Source: Ignavibacteriae bacterium HGW-Ignavibacteriae-1 (lineage in GTDB: Bacteria; Bacteroidota; Ignavibacteria; Kapaibacteriales; UBA2268). Taken from it: a DNA stretch of 64,000 nt. Position numbers and translations under genes: made by a program. The notes beneath the pieces were generated by a model. The model was not told where the DNA came from, did no database searches, and was given only the letters and a program-made list of their open reading frames with translations. Each line of letters begins with the position of its first letter. Position 1 is the first letter of the stretch. This document shows, piece after piece, positions 34,898-44,085 of this stretch. Where the stretch lies: positions 248,001 through 312,000 of the forward strand of contig PGYU01000001.1 of assembly GCA_002839825.1 (NCBI GenBank). Direction: 5' to 3'.

Positions 34898-35962
34898 TTA
34901 ACTCTTATGTTTTGCCAAAATCTCTTTCAAACGATTGATGACCGGAATACTTATGGGGTCTTGCTTGTTGAGCACGGCTAAATAATAGCTTAACCAATCG
35001 CCAAGGTAAATCAGATCGAACATTCGCGCCAAAATGTGATTGCCCGTTCCGTAAAATTCATAAACATCATAAAATTCCGATAGCATCTCTTTGATTGCAT
35101 CGAAACGAATTTTCACTCTTGGGTGGTCTTCTTTATCTCGCAAGAAAATGAATTTGAATCTTGGAGAATTAGGCTCAGTTGCGAACCAGGCATTTATTTC
35201 ATTGTGGTTCATTTCGGGCAAATAGCTCCCAAAAGCCGGTGATTTGGCATTTTCGTGAATCTGTGCTTGCCAGCGCAAATTGATTGAATCTGTTATCGAA
35301 TCAGCCGAATAGATGACAGGATAGCTTCTGAACAAATCATTTGCAGCTTTGAATGCCGGATTGGAAAAGTCATGACTTTCGTAACGACTTGTTACGCGTT
35401 TGAGCAATTCTTGAGCTTCGGTAAGTCCTGCAATTGTGCTTTTGCTCAATTCCGGCGAAAATACTTTGCTTTTAATAAGAATATAAAGCAAACCTACGAA
35501 TGAATATGCTAAGGCACATCGTGGTTGAAATCCATCGGGAATTATCAAACAAGGAATATTCTTAGAATTTGCTATTTTCTTCACTTTCCCACCGGAAGTT
35601 AAGCAAATTATACTCAAATCATTATCATAGGCACTTTCCATTGCTGCGAGAGTTTCTTCTGTATTTCCGGAATATGAACTAATGATAATTAGTGAATTTG
35701 CTGAAATGTTATGAGGCAAACCATAGCCCTTATTCACGCGAATTTTGATATTGGATTTGCAACTCGGTGATTGCAAATATGAATTCAGAAGATTACCCCC
35801 CAAAGCTGAACCGCCCATTCCGCAAATCACTATTTCGCGAACGTGATCGTAGGAAGTATCAATTTCGAAAGATTCGCCGATTTCGATAGCATGTTTGAAT
35901 TGCACATGAAAATTGTGCAATATCTCTTGCATCGAATGAATGTCGTATTTAATTGTTAACAT
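34898..35962 (-). CDS. Bifunctional phosphoglucose/phosphomannose isomerase
   Basis: SIS-domain isomerase of 354 residues that interconverts glucose-6-P or mannose-6-P with fructose-6-P. The SIS part has VICGMGGSALGGNLL and ISSYSGNTEETLAAM (phosphosugar-binding Ser/Thr). The bact-PGI_C part has PEMNHNEINAW and the terminal YLGDWLSYYLAVLNKQDPISIPVINRLK, which identify the dual-specificity PGI/PMI family. It lies 29 bases downstream of manC, so the pair can turn fructose-6-P into mannose-6-P and feed GDP-mannose synthesis. The phosphomannomutase step is not encoded here. Confidence 0.9.
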   Translation of the reverse strand: MLTIKYDIHSMQEILHNFHVQFKHAIEIGESFEIDTSYDHVREIVICGMGGSALGGNLLNSYLQSPSCKSNIKIRVNKGYGLPHNISANSLIIISSYSGNTEETLAAMESAYDNDLSIICLTSGGKVKKIANSKNIPCLIIPDGFQPRCALAYSFVGLLYILIKSKVFSPELSKSTIAGLTEAQELLKRVTSRYESHDFSNPAFKAANDLFRSYPVIYSADSITDSINLRWQAQIHENAKSPAFGSYLPEMNHNEINAWFATEPNSPRFKFIFLRDKEDHPRVKIRFDAIKEMLSEFYDVYEFYGTGNHILARMFDLIYLGDWLSYYLAVLNKQDPISIPVINRLKEILAKHKS

Positions 35963-35991
35963 ATGATTGCTCTGCTAAAAAATTTATAAAA

Positions 35992-37113
35992 TTAGAGCCA
36001 CTTATCCATTTTTTTGTTGCGTAATTCCGCAACTATTTTCTTTACGTCTTGAACTTTCGACTTATGACATACAAGCACAGCATCGTCAGTTGTGATTATG
36101 ATAATATCTTCCAAACCGAGTGCCGATACCATTCTACTGTCATCTGTGTTGTTGATTATCATCGTATCTTTAGAGTCAACCGATACAATGCTATCGCCAA
36201 AATTTAAATTGCCATCATCGTCTGACCCGTGCAAACGTGAAAAAGAATCCCAAGAGCCAATGTCGTCCCAAGTAAAATCAGCTTTAGCAACATAGACTGA
36301 ATTTGATTTTTCCAACAATGCATAGTCAATTGATTTATCAGGGAAACAATTGTAAAGCTCATTTATTTTTTCATTTGTACCGGGGAACGCTGTTTCAGTT
36401 GTTCCGGAATGAAGATCAGCCATAGCGTCAATTTGCTCGCCGACTTCCGGAAAATGTTGTTTCATCTCGTTGATAAACACATCTAATCTCCAGAAGAACA
36501 TTCCACTATTCCAAAAGAAATTCCCGCTTTCGATATATTCGCTTGCTTTCCCGGCATCCGGCTTTTCATGAAATCTCGCAACGGGAGCAATTTGCGTTTT
36601 TCCGTAATTGACAAATTCAGTTTCTACTTCGATATAACCGTAACCTGTTTCAGGTCTTGCCGGTTTTATACCAATAGTGCATAGTCCTTGATTTAGAGAA
36701 GCAAAATCCAGAATCGCCGCAATGTTCATTTGGAAGTCTTCATCAGATTCAATTTTGTGGTCAGCCGTCAATACTGCCATCAAAATTTCCGATTCGTTTG
36801 CTCGATACTTCGCTTTCAAAAATGCAGCTGCATAAGCCAAACATGGTGCCGTATTCTTTTTAGATGGCTCGGCTATAACGTTACTTGCCGGTATATCAGC
36901 TAATTCTCTGCGAATCGGCTCCAAAAGGTTGACTGATGTTACAATGAAAATATCAGCTTTGTCTATGACTTTACCAATCCTGTCAATAGATTGCCTAAGC
37001 ATAGTTTTATATTTCGAATCAAGCTTCAGAAGTTGTTTGGGACGGTCTTTGCGACTTAGGGGCCAAAACCTTTCACCCGAACCACCCGCCATTATAACAC
37101 ACGTTTTAATCAT
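35992..37113 (-). CDS. manC: Mannose-1-phosphate guanylyltransferase
   Basis: Makes GDP-mannose from mannose-1-P and GTP for glycan synthesis; 373 residues, the length of the single-function form without a C-terminal isomerase cupin. The nucleotide-binding loop is MAGGSGERFWPLSRKDRPKQLL. Further marks are AEPSKKNTAPC, TADHKI, RPETGYGYIE, FHEKPD, NSGMFFWR and TWDDIGSWDS. It is followed by the PGI/PMI gene on the same strand and is divergent from gapA across a 173-base regulatory region. Confidence 0.95.
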   Translation of the reverse strand: MIKTCVIMAGGSGERFWPLSRKDRPKQLLKLDSKYKTMLRQSIDRIGKVIDKADIFIVTSVNLLEPIRRELADIPASNVIAEPSKKNTAPCLAYAAAFLKAKYRANESEILMAVLTADHKIESDEDFQMNIAAILDFASLNQGLCTIGIKPARPETGYGYIEVETEFVNYGKTQIAPVARFHEKPDAGKASEYIESGNFFWNSGMFFWRLDVFINEMKQHFPEVGEQIDAMADLHSGTTETAFPGTNEKINELYNCFPDKSIDYALLEKSNSVYVAKADFTWDDIGSWDSFSRLHGSDDDGNLNFGDSIVSVDSKDTMIINNTDDSRMVSALGLEDIIIITTDDAVLVCHKSKVQDVKKIVAELRNKKMDKWL

Positions 37114-37190
37114 TATATAATTTCTTATTTAATACAAACAGCAAATATAAGAACATTTCTTTGGATAATTCCTTTTTTGGGATAACTACT

Positions 37191-37209
37191 AAAGTTTAAA
37201 TTAAACTTT
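37191..37209. promoter_or_regulatory. Perfect palindrome in the manC-gapA divergent promoter region
   Basis: AAAGTTTA (37191-37198) and TAAACTTT (37202-37209) are exact inverted repeats around a 3-base centre. They lie 37 bases before the gapA -7 element and about 78 bases before manC. The form is that of a dimeric-repressor operator, but AT-rich palindromes can arise by chance. Confidence 0.35.
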
Positions 37210-37245
37210 TACAATCTCAGAATCGTTTTAAGCAATATAAATTAT

Positions 37246-37253
37246 TACTTTTG
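37246..37253 (+). promoter_or_regulatory. Bacteroidota-type -7 element (TACTTTTG) for gapA
   Basis: TACTTTTG fits TAnnTTTG and sits inside the same TTACTTTTGTA 11-mer seen before nusA. It is 33 bases before the gapA ATG, and AAAAGGA follows as a ribosome binding site near 37277. Confidence 0.5.
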
Positions 37254-37286
37254 TAGTATGTTTTTAACTTCATTAAAAGGATAATC

Positions 37287-38288
37287 ATGGCAATCAAGAT
37301 TGCAATAAACGGATTTGGTCGCATAGGAAGGCTTGTAGCCCGCGAAATTTTCAATCGTAACAGTGGACTGGAATTGGTCGGTATAAATGATTTAACTGAT
37401 GCCGCTACTTTGGCACATTTGTTTAAGTATGATTCTGTACATGGCAAATTCAAAGGGGAAGTGTCTCATACTGAAAATTCAATTGTTGTCAATGGTCAAA
37501 CAATTCCAATTTCAGCTGAAAAAGCTATCGAAAACATTCCATGGAAAGATATTGACTTAGTCTTGGAATCTACCGGTGCTTTCACCAAAAATGAACAACT
37601 TCTGAAACATATAGAAACAAGTGGAGCCAAAAAAGTGATTCTCTCAGCTCCGTCAAAAGATGCTCTAGATGCAACAGTTGTATTAGGAGTCAACGATTTC
37701 GTTCTCACAGGTGAAGAAAAAACGATTTCCAACGCATCTTGTACTACAAACTGTTTAGCACCTATGGCTAAAGTTCTAAATGATGAATTTGGAATTCATT
37801 CCGGATTTATGGTTACTATCCATGCTTATACAAATGACCAAAGAATTCTCGATTTACCGCATAAAGATTTGAGACGTGCCAGAGCCGCCGCAGCTAACGC
37901 AATTCCTACAACTACCGGCGCTGCAAAAGCAGTAGGCTTAGTATTGCCCGAATTGAAAGGCAAATTGAACGGTTATGCTGTACGCATTCCAATTCCGGAC
38001 GGTTCATTGACAGATTTAACAGCTATTTTGAATACAGAAGCAACTGTAGAGCAAATCAATAATGCTATGAAATTAGCTTCGGAAACAAGCATGAAGGGAA
38101 TTATGGAATATTCTGACGAGCCATTAGTCTCTTCAGACATTGTCGGAAATCCACATTCATGTATTTTTGATAGTCAATTGACTCAAGTTAGCGGCAATCA
38201 TGTAAAAGTAGTAGGTTGGTACGACAATGAATTCGGCTATTCTAATCGTATTACAGACTTATTGGAAAAATTAGGCACTGATTTGTAA
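37287..38288 (+). CDS. gapA: Glyceraldehyde-3-phosphate dehydrogenase (type I)
   Basis: NAD-dependent glycolytic enzyme of 333 residues. The Rossmann start is INGFGRIGRLVAREI, and nucleophile Cys152 lies in SNASCTTNCLAPMAKVL. HAYTNDQ carries the catalytic His region, and RRARAAAANAIPTTTGAAKAVG forms the substrate-phosphate and S-loop region. WYDNEFGYSNR is the C-terminal signature. It has its own promoter and is followed 54 bases later by pgk, a common glycolytic pair. Confidence 0.97.
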   Translation: MAIKIAINGFGRIGRLVAREIFNRNSGLELVGINDLTDAATLAHLFKYDSVHGKFKGEVSHTENSIVVNGQTIPISAEKAIENIPWKDIDLVLESTGAFTKNEQLLKHIETSGAKKVILSAPSKDALDATVVLGVNDFVLTGEEKTISNASCTTNCLAPMAKVLNDEFGIHSGFMVTIHAYTNDQRILDLPHKDLRRARAAAANAIPTTTGAAKAVGLVLPELKGKLNGYAVRIPIPDGSLTDLTAILNTEATVEQINNAMKLASETSMKGIMEYSDEPLVSSDIVGNPHSCIFDSQLTQVSGNHVKVVGWYDNEFGYSNRITDLLEKLGTDL

Positions 38289-38342
38289 TCATTCTTAATA
38301 TCGAAATTATCTTTTTTATCAAACACAACAAAGGTTGAAATT

Positions 38343-39533
38343 ATGATTCGTTCCTTGGATGAAGCTGATTTCCAAAATAAAAATGTTCTTGTCAGAGTTG
38401 ACCTCAATGTTCCTTTGGACAAAAGTGGCAAAATTACTGATGACACAAGAATTGTAGAATCTTTATCCACTATTGATATTATTATTGATAAGGGTGGAAT
38501 TCCGATTTTGATGTCTCATCTGGGAAGACCCAAAGGAAAAGTCAATCCTGAATTTTCTTTAAAACCTGTTGCGGATTATTTGAGAGACCATTTCGGTTAC
38601 AAAGTGATTTTCGCCGAAGATTGCATTGGCACTTCAGTCAAAAAAGCTATTGATAACGCAGAATTGGGCGAGCTTATATTGCTCGAAAATTTGCGTTTTC
38701 ATAAAGAAGAAGAAGCCAATGACATCGAATTTGCCAAAAAATTAGCCGACTTGGGCGATGTTTATGTGAACGACGCATTTGGAACAGCCCATAGAGCACA
38801 TGCAAGCACTGCTGCTATTGCCGGATTTTTTGACGAAAAATATGCCGGAATGCTCATGCTTAAAGAACTGAACTATCTCGGGAACGCAATCAAAAATCCT
38901 CGCAAACCATTTGTAGCAGTCATCGGTGGCGCCAAAATTACAGGCAAAATTGATGTTATCAGGCAGTTATTTACCAAATGCGATTCGATTTTGATTGGTG
39001 GCGGAATGATGTTCACTTTCTACAAAGCACTGGGCTATGAGATCGGCAAATCTATTTGCGAAGATGATAAATTGGATTTAGCCAAAAGCTTGTTGGATGA
39101 AGCAAGTAGCAAAAACATCAAGTTAATGCTGCCAACCGACGTAGTCGTAGCTGATTCATTCAATAACGATGCTCCTTTCAAAACGGTCGCCTTCGACAGC
39201 ATTCCAAGCGATTCAGTAGGAATGGACATTGGCGAGAAAACAGCACAAGAATTTTGCGATATTATTTTGAATGCTTCAACTGTTGTTTGGAACGGACCGA
39301 TGGGCGTTTTTGAAATGAGTAATTTTGCTAACGGAACAAAATCAATTGCACAGGCTCTTGCCGATTTGACTTCCAAAGGCGGGATAACTGTTGTTGGTGG
39401 CGGAGATTCAGTCGCTGCAATCAGTCAATTAGGCCTTGAGAAAAAAGTATCGCACGTATCAACAGGTGGAGGAGCTTCTCTCGAATTTATGGAAGGCAAA
39501 GTTCTCCCGGGTGTTGCTGCTTTAGAATTATAA
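38343..39533 (+). CDS. pgk: Phosphoglycerate kinase
   Basis: Catalyses 1,3-bisphosphoglycerate + ADP to 3-phosphoglycerate + ATP; 396 residues. Marks are [13 protein letters not shown] near the N-terminus, [49 protein letters not shown] and the C-terminal [13 protein letters not shown] with [12 protein letters not shown]. It is the second gene of the gapA-pgk unit and ends at a terminator. Confidence 0.98.
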   Translation: MIRSLDEADFQNKNVLVRVDLNVPLDKSGKITDDTRIVESLSTIDIIIDKGGIPILMSHLGRPKGKVNPEFSLKPVADYLRDHFGYKVIFAEDCIGTSVKKAIDNAELGELILLENLRFHKEEEANDIEFAKKLADLGDVYVNDAFGTAHRAHASTAAIAGFFDEKYAGMLMLKELNYLGNAIKNPRKPFVAVIGGAKITGKIDVIRQLFTKCDSILIGGGMMFTFYKALGYEIGKSICEDDKLDLAKSLLDEASSKNIKLMLPTDVVVADSFNNDAPFKTVAFDSIPSDSVGMDIGEKTAQEFCDIILNASTVVWNGPMGVFEMSNFANGTKSIAQALADLTSKGGITVVGGGDSVAAISQLGLEKKVSHVSTGGGASLEFMEGKVLPGVAALEL

Positions 39534-39551
39534 TTATGTACGAAATTCGAT

Positions 39552-39585
39552 AAGGGAGTGCGTTGCAAAATACGCTCCCTTTTTA
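39552..39585 (+). terminator. Intrinsic terminator after pgk
   Basis: AGGGAG-T-GCG (39553-39562) pairs with CGCTCCCT (39573-39580) with one bulged base, followed by TTTTT. It closes the gapA-pgk transcript 20 bases after the pgk stop. Confidence 0.8.
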
Positions 39586-39591
39586 AATATA

Positions 39592-39975
39592 ATGTCAAAA
39601 CCGAATTACATAGAAAATCACGTTGAGCTTATTGATTCCATTATAAAATCAATAAACGATAACTTTTTTTTATTGGAGCAATCTGTCGAACTGAACAAAG
39701 TGATTTATGACACTGTTTGTAATATTTTGAAATTTCTTAATAATTCTCTTAAATTACTTCCCCTTATATTGTTCACACGTTCAAAGGATTCCGTAAGTAA
39801 AGAACAATTGATTGAGTCATTTGAGCAAGTTCTTTCTTCATGGTCAGAATATCTTGTGTCCAAGGAATCGTTTACAAACGATTGGAATGTATTTGTTCAC
39901 AAATGGGATTCGTACAAAGCAGACTTCTCGAAAACATCTAATTCCACACATACGATTTACATTTCGATGAATTAA
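39592..39975 (+). CDS. Hypothetical protein, 127 residues
   Basis: A 127-residue frame starting only a few bases after the pgk terminator. I do not recognise the family. The composition is soluble and helical: an N-terminal Ile/Asn/Glu-rich stretch, a mildly hydrophobic [10 protein letters not shown] segment near residue 56, and several Trp residues in the second half. No signal peptide or metal motif is visible. It may be read through from pgk or have its own promoter. It could be a fast-evolving lineage-specific gene. The evidence for coding is length, codon pattern and the lack of any competing frame. Confidence 0.5.
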   Translation: MSKPNYIENHVELIDSIIKSINDNFFLLEQSVELNKVIYDTVCNILKFLNNSLKLLPLILFTRSKDSVSKEQLIESFEQVLSSWSEYLVSKESFTNDWNVFVHKWDSYKADFSKTSNSTHTIYISMN

Positions 39976-40048
39976 GAAATGATAAGCACCTCAGCAATTC
40001 TTGGCATTCAGAAACGTCACAACCAATATTGAAAATCATTATGAGAAT

Positions 40049-41023
40049 ATGAATATGAGAGGTATGGGCAGTTTTTCACTTTTTCCACCTGTAATGAAAA
40101 TGCTGTTGATTATCAACGTTGCAGTTTTCATTTTCCAGTATTTGATTTTGAGCGGTTTGACTTTTGATGGTCAAAATCTCAATGACTTGTTTATGAAATA
40201 TTTCGCTTTACAGCCATTCAACGCTGAAATAATGTTTGATTTTTCGAAAAATATATTCCTTCCTTGGCAATTAATTTCGTATCAATTCATGCACGGTGGT
40301 TTATGGCATTTATTCTTCAATATGTTTGCTCTATGGATGTTCGGTTCTGAATTAGAAGGTTTGTGGGGAAGCAAACGATTTTTGATTTATTATTTACTTG
40401 CAGGTGTTGGTGCAGCAATCGTACATATGTTTATTACGCCGCTAATTACAGGCTTGTCAGTTCCAACAGTAGGGGCATCGGGCTCTGTTTACGGCATTTT
40501 GCTTGCATTTGCATTCACTTTCCCGAATAGACCAATTTTCATGTTTCCGTTTTTCATTCCAATTCCGGCTAAGTTTTTCGTATTGATTTTTGTTGTTATA
40601 GAAATGATTTCCGGTGTTTCAGGAGGTTCCGGAATAGCACATTTTGCCCATCTTGGCGGCGCACTAACCGGATTTATACTTTTGAAATGGGGCGATAAAA
40701 TGGGTGTTTTCAAATGGTTTTCCAAAAAATCTGATGACTACGACCCTGGATTTGGTACTACAGGTGCCTTTCAGTCCGATTCATATTCAGGCAGCAAAAA
40801 ACCAAACGTTATCCAAGTGAAATGGGCTCAAATCAATCAAGAAAGACCAGTCCAACCCAGACCTGAACCAAGAGTCGAGAACAAAGGAAAATATATAATT
40901 GACGGCGAAGAGATAACTCAAGTAAAAATTGATTCAATATTAGACAAAATTTCCGAAAGCGGTTATCAAAATTTGACCGAAAAAGAAAAGTTCATTTTAA
41001 CAGAGCTTAGCAAGCGAATATAA
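40049..41023 (+). CDS. Rhomboid-family intramembrane serine protease
   Basis: Six-TM intramembrane protease. I place the start at the ATG at 40049 (324 residues); a TTG at 40001 would add 16 residues. The opening SFSLFPPVMKMLLIINVAVF is typical of Bacteroidota rhomboids. The conserved HGGLWHLFFNMFALWMFG (TM2), the nucleophile Ser in GASGSVYGI (TM4) and the catalytic His in AHFAHLGGALTG (TM6) are all present, so it should be active. After TM6 comes a linker rich in Ser/Gly/Pro (about 60 residues) and a short helical end domain (KIDSILDKISESGYQNLTEKEKF) seen on other FCB-group rhomboids. Substrates are unknown. Confidence 0.9.
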   Translation: MNMRGMGSFSLFPPVMKMLLIINVAVFIFQYLILSGLTFDGQNLNDLFMKYFALQPFNAEIMFDFSKNIFLPWQLISYQFMHGGLWHLFFNMFALWMFGSELEGLWGSKRFLIYYLLAGVGAAIVHMFITPLITGLSVPTVGASGSVYGILLAFAFTFPNRPIFMFPFFIPIPAKFFVLIFVVIEMISGVSGGSGIAHFAHLGGALTGFILLKWGDKMGVFKWFSKKSDDYDPGFGTTGAFQSDSYSGSKKPNVIQVKWAQINQERPVQPRPEPRVENKGKYIIDGEEITQVKIDSILDKISESGYQNLTEKEKFILTELSKRI

Positions 41024-41054
41024 ATTTATCCACATAATTAATTTTGATTACTAA

Positions 41055-42206
41055 ATGCAAATAAATAATCATATAGAAGGATTGACCGTAATAAACAATC
41101 CGATTGTAACGAGCAAGAGCGTTGCCGGGGGGAATTCCTTTCCTCGACGTATCTCACGCAAAGTGATGGTAGGAAATGTGCCTGTAGGTGGTGGTTCGCC
41201 TATTTCTGTCCAAACTATGACGAAAGTCAAAACTTCTGATGTCGAAGCTATCGTGAACCAGATTAAACTTAGCGAGGAAGCAGGAGTGGATATTGTTCGG
41301 ATTACAGTAAACAATAAGGACGCAGCCGAAGCTATTGGCGAGATTGTCAAACGAGTGAACGTGCCTATAGTTGCCGATATTCATTTCAATTATATGTTCG
41401 CACTTGCTTCCATCGAAGCCGGAGTGGCAAAAGTGAGAATCAATCCGGGAAATATTGGCAAAGTTGAACGAATCAAAAAAGTTCTCTCTGCCGCAAAAGA
41501 GAGAGGAATTCCGATTAGAATTGGAGTTAATTCCGGTTCTTTAGAAAAGGACATTTTGGATAAATATGGCTACCCAACTGCCGAAGCTTTGTACGAATCA
41601 GCTATCAGACACGTTGAAATCGCTCAAGATTTCGGCTTTGACGATTTGGTAATATCGGTGAAATCAACGTCAGTTCCATTGATGATTGAAGCTTATAGAC
41701 TGATTGCTCAAAGAACGGATTTCCCTTTGCATCTTGGCGTAACCGAAGCCGGTAGATTGAGAACAGGTACAATCAAATCGTCGGTTGGTATCGGGACTTT
41801 GCTTGCAGAAGGAATTGGCGACACTATTCGCGTTTCCTTGACTGATGAACCCGAACTCGAAGTAGAAGTTGGGAAAGAAATTCTTCGTTCACTTGGTCTG
41901 GCGCAACGTAATGTAGAAATTATTTCATGCCCGACTTGCGGAAGACTCGATGTTGATTTGTTCAAAATCACCGAGGAAATCGAAAAAGCTGTCAAGGACA
42001 TCAAAAAGCCGATGACTGTGTCAATTCTCGGGTGTGCTGTAAATGGTCCCGGTGAGGCGAGAGAAGCAGATTTGGGCGTTGCGGCTGCAAAAGGCAAAGC
42101 ATTGTTGTTCAGACGTGGTGAACCTTTGCGCTATGTACCCGAAGCGGACATCGTCCCCGAATTATTAAAAGAAATTTACGCATTCGTTCCTGATGAACAA
42201 AAATAA
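41055..42206 (+). CDS. ispG: 4-Hydroxy-3-methylbut-2-enyl diphosphate synthase, short form
   Basis: [4Fe-4S] enzyme of the MEP isoprenoid pathway (MEcPP to HMBPP); 383 residues. The TIM-barrel part carries VQTMTKVKTSDVEAIVNQI, VADIHFNYMFA and IRIGVNSGSLE. The cluster domain has ISCPTCGRLDVDLF and SILGCAVNGPGEAREADLG with the three Cys ligands. It is the two-domain form; many Bacteroidota and Chlorobi have a longer version with an inserted domain. A start a few codons in is possible because the first 25 residues are poorly conserved. A strong terminator shared with dtd follows. Confidence 0.95.
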   Translation: MQINNHIEGLTVINNPIVTSKSVAGGNSFPRRISRKVMVGNVPVGGGSPISVQTMTKVKTSDVEAIVNQIKLSEEAGVDIVRITVNNKDAAEAIGEIVKRVNVPIVADIHFNYMFALASIEAGVAKVRINPGNIGKVERIKKVLSAAKERGIPIRIGVNSGSLEKDILDKYGYPTAEALYESAIRHVEIAQDFGFDDLVISVKSTSVPLMIEAYRLIAQRTDFPLHLGVTEAGRLRTGTIKSSVGIGTLLAEGIGDTIRVSLTDEPELEVEVGKEILRSLGLAQRNVEIISCPTCGRLDVDLFKITEEIEKAVKDIKKPMTVSILGCAVNGPGEAREADLGVAAAKGKALLFRRGEPLRYVPEADIVPELLKEIYAFVPDEQK

Positions 42207-42226
42207 TTAGACTAATAAAATCAAAC

Positions 42227-42262
42227 GGGGCTGTTACTCTTGAGTATCAGCCCCTTTTTTTT
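42227..42262. terminator. Bidirectional terminator between ispG and dtd
   Basis: GGGGCTG (42227-42233) pairs with CAGCCCC (42248-42254), and the stem extends inward through TACTC/GAGTA after one T-T mismatch. A run of eight T follows on the plus strand. The dtd stop codon (42234-42236) lies inside the hairpin. Confidence 0.85.
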
Positions 42263-42692
42263 CGATTATAACTGTCACCGGACCATCATTTATCAATTCT
42301 ACATCCATCATTGCCCCAAAAATGCCTGCTTCAGTTTTGATGTTCATTTCACGAAATTTCGCTATCATTTTCTCATACATTTTTTCGGCAAATTCAGGTG
42401 CAGCAGCGTTCGTAAAGCTCGGTCTGAATCCTTTAGCAGCATTGCCGCAAACAGTGAAATTTGACACTACCAATATAGAACCGCCTACATCTTGCACAGA
42501 TAGATTCATTTTTTGATTTTCATCTGAAAATATTCTCAATCCGGCAATTTTATTGCATACCCAATCCAAAATTTCAGGCGTATCTGCTTGGCAAACTCCC
42601 GCCAACAACAAAAGTCCTTTATCAATTTGTCCGGTGATCGCACCTTCAACAGTAACTTTTGCCGATTTGACTCTTTGCACCACTACTTTCAT
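42234..42692 (-). CDS. dtd: D-aminoacyl-tRNA deacylase
   Basis: Removes D-amino acids (and glycine) mischarged on tRNA; 152 residues, typical. The N-terminus MKVVVQRVKSAKVTVEG and the C-terminal NDGPVTVII (the NxGPxT motif with the cis-Pro that enforces chirality) are clear. The other active-site motif, usually SQFTL, is here Ser77-Asn-Phe-Thr-Val81, followed by a non-standard CGNAAKGFRPSF. The key Thr80 is kept. It converges on ispG and is divergent from argD. A TATTTTGC sequence in the upstream region could be its -7 element. Confidence 0.93.
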   Translation of the reverse strand: MKVVVQRVKSAKVTVEGAITGQIDKGLLLLAGVCQADTPEILDWVCNKIAGLRIFSDENQKMNLSVQDVGGSILVVSNFTVCGNAAKGFRPSFTNAAAPEFAEKMYEKMIAKFREMNIKTEAGIFGAMMDVELINDGPVTVIIEKKGADTQE

Positions 42693-42827
42693 GTTAAAAA
42701 TTTCACTAAAATTTCTTAAACAACAATTGATTTTTCATCTTTGCAAAATAACTTATTATTTGGAAAGTTTATACTAAATCATTTGAACAAAATTTTAAAA
42801 TAATAAACTATATTTCTTAGGTAAACT

Positions 42828-44030
42828 ATGCAAGACGTTGAAAAATATAAAAATTCTCTGATTGAGAACGAACACGATTTCATTCTAAGCACGTATAAAA
42901 GACTTCCGATTGCCGTTGATAAAGCTGTCGGATGCCGAGTTATAGATGTAAATGGTGATGAATATTTGGATTTTCTCGCAGGAATCGCTGTAAATGCTCT
43001 CGGGCATTCGCATCCACGTATAATCAATGCAGTGCAGGAGCAAATTTTCCGCTATATGCACGTATCTAACTATTTTTATCAGGACACTCAAATAAAATTA
43101 GCTCAAAAGCTATGCGAAATGTCGGGCTTTAGCAAAGTTTTCTTTACTAATTCCGGCACTGAAGCCACCGAAGCTGCAATAAAGCTAATCCGCAGATGGG
43201 GCTTGAAGCACAATAAGACAAATATTCTTGCTTTCAGTGGTGGATTTCACGGCAGAACCTACGGGGCATTGTCAATAATGGATAAACCGCGTTACAAAGA
43301 TACGATGGGACCCTTCTTGCCGAATACGCAAGTAATCCCGCTCAATGACATCGAAACATTAATGAGTAGCGTTCACTCCGATACCGCCGGTGTAGTTCTC
43401 GAATTTATTCAGGGTGAAGGTGGGATTTCGATGCCGACACCGGAATTTATCGAAATGTTGATGGAATTGAAGTCTGTTCATAATTTCCTCTTAGTCGCGG
43501 ATGAAGTTCAATGTGGCATTGGCAGGTCAGGACGCTTTTTCGCATTTGAACATTGGAATATTCGTCCCGATGTCGTAATTATGGCAAAAGGTCTGGGCGG
43601 CGGGTTGCCATTAGGCGGTATTTTGGTTGATGAACATTTGAGCGATATTTGGGAATCCGGTATGCACGGAACCACTTACGGAGGCAATGCCGTGGCTTGT
43701 GCGACGGGAATGGTTGTCCTTGAAGAACTCGAAAGCGGTCTAATGGAGCATGTCCAATCTATGGGTGAATATTTCCGTCAAGAGCTTGACAAAATCCAAG
43801 CATCTAATCCCCAAAAAGTATTGCAAGTACGCGGTCTTGGACTGATGTGCGGATTGTTGCTATCATTTGATGCGGGTTTGCTCGTAAATGCTCTTATGGA
43901 AAGGAAAGCTATTGCCAATGCGGCTTCAGGCAGTGTACTGAGAATGGTTCCACCATTGATTATCGGCAAATCTGAGATTGACGAATTCGTTTCAATTTTG
44001 CAATATTCCTTGGATTCGATTGATATTTAG
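42828..44030 (+). CDS. argD: Acetylornithine/succinyldiaminopimelate-type aminotransferase
   Basis: Class III PLP aminotransferase of 400 residues. Marks are GCRVIDVNGDEYLDFLAGIAVNALGHSHP, FFTNSGTEATEAAIKLIRRWG, FHGRTYGALS, LEFIQGEGGI, LLVADEVQCGIGRSGRFFAFEH and the PLP-lysine in MAKGLGGGLPLGGI. The GSGTEA- and VQCGIGRTG-like motifs place it with acetylornithine aminotransferase (arginine synthesis), which often also serves succinyl-DAP. Ornithine or 4-aminobutyrate activity cannot be excluded. No other arg genes are next to it. Confidence 0.88.
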   Translation: MQDVEKYKNSLIENEHDFILSTYKRLPIAVDKAVGCRVIDVNGDEYLDFLAGIAVNALGHSHPRIINAVQEQIFRYMHVSNYFYQDTQIKLAQKLCEMSGFSKVFFTNSGTEATEAAIKLIRRWGLKHNKTNILAFSGGFHGRTYGALSIMDKPRYKDTMGPFLPNTQVIPLNDIETLMSSVHSDTAGVVLEFIQGEGGISMPTPEFIEMLMELKSVHNFLLVADEVQCGIGRSGRFFAFEHWNIRPDVVIMAKGLGGGLPLGGILVDEHLSDIWESGMHGTTYGGNAVACATGMVVLEELESGLMEHVQSMGEYFRQELDKIQASNPQKVLQVRGLGLMCGLLLSFDAGLLVNALMERKAIANAASGSVLRMVPPLIIGKSEIDEFVSILQYSLDSIDI

Positions 44031-44085
44031 TGATTTAGCTCGCTGAATTGTAACTTTTTAAGTCTTCATAACGTATCTTGGCTAT

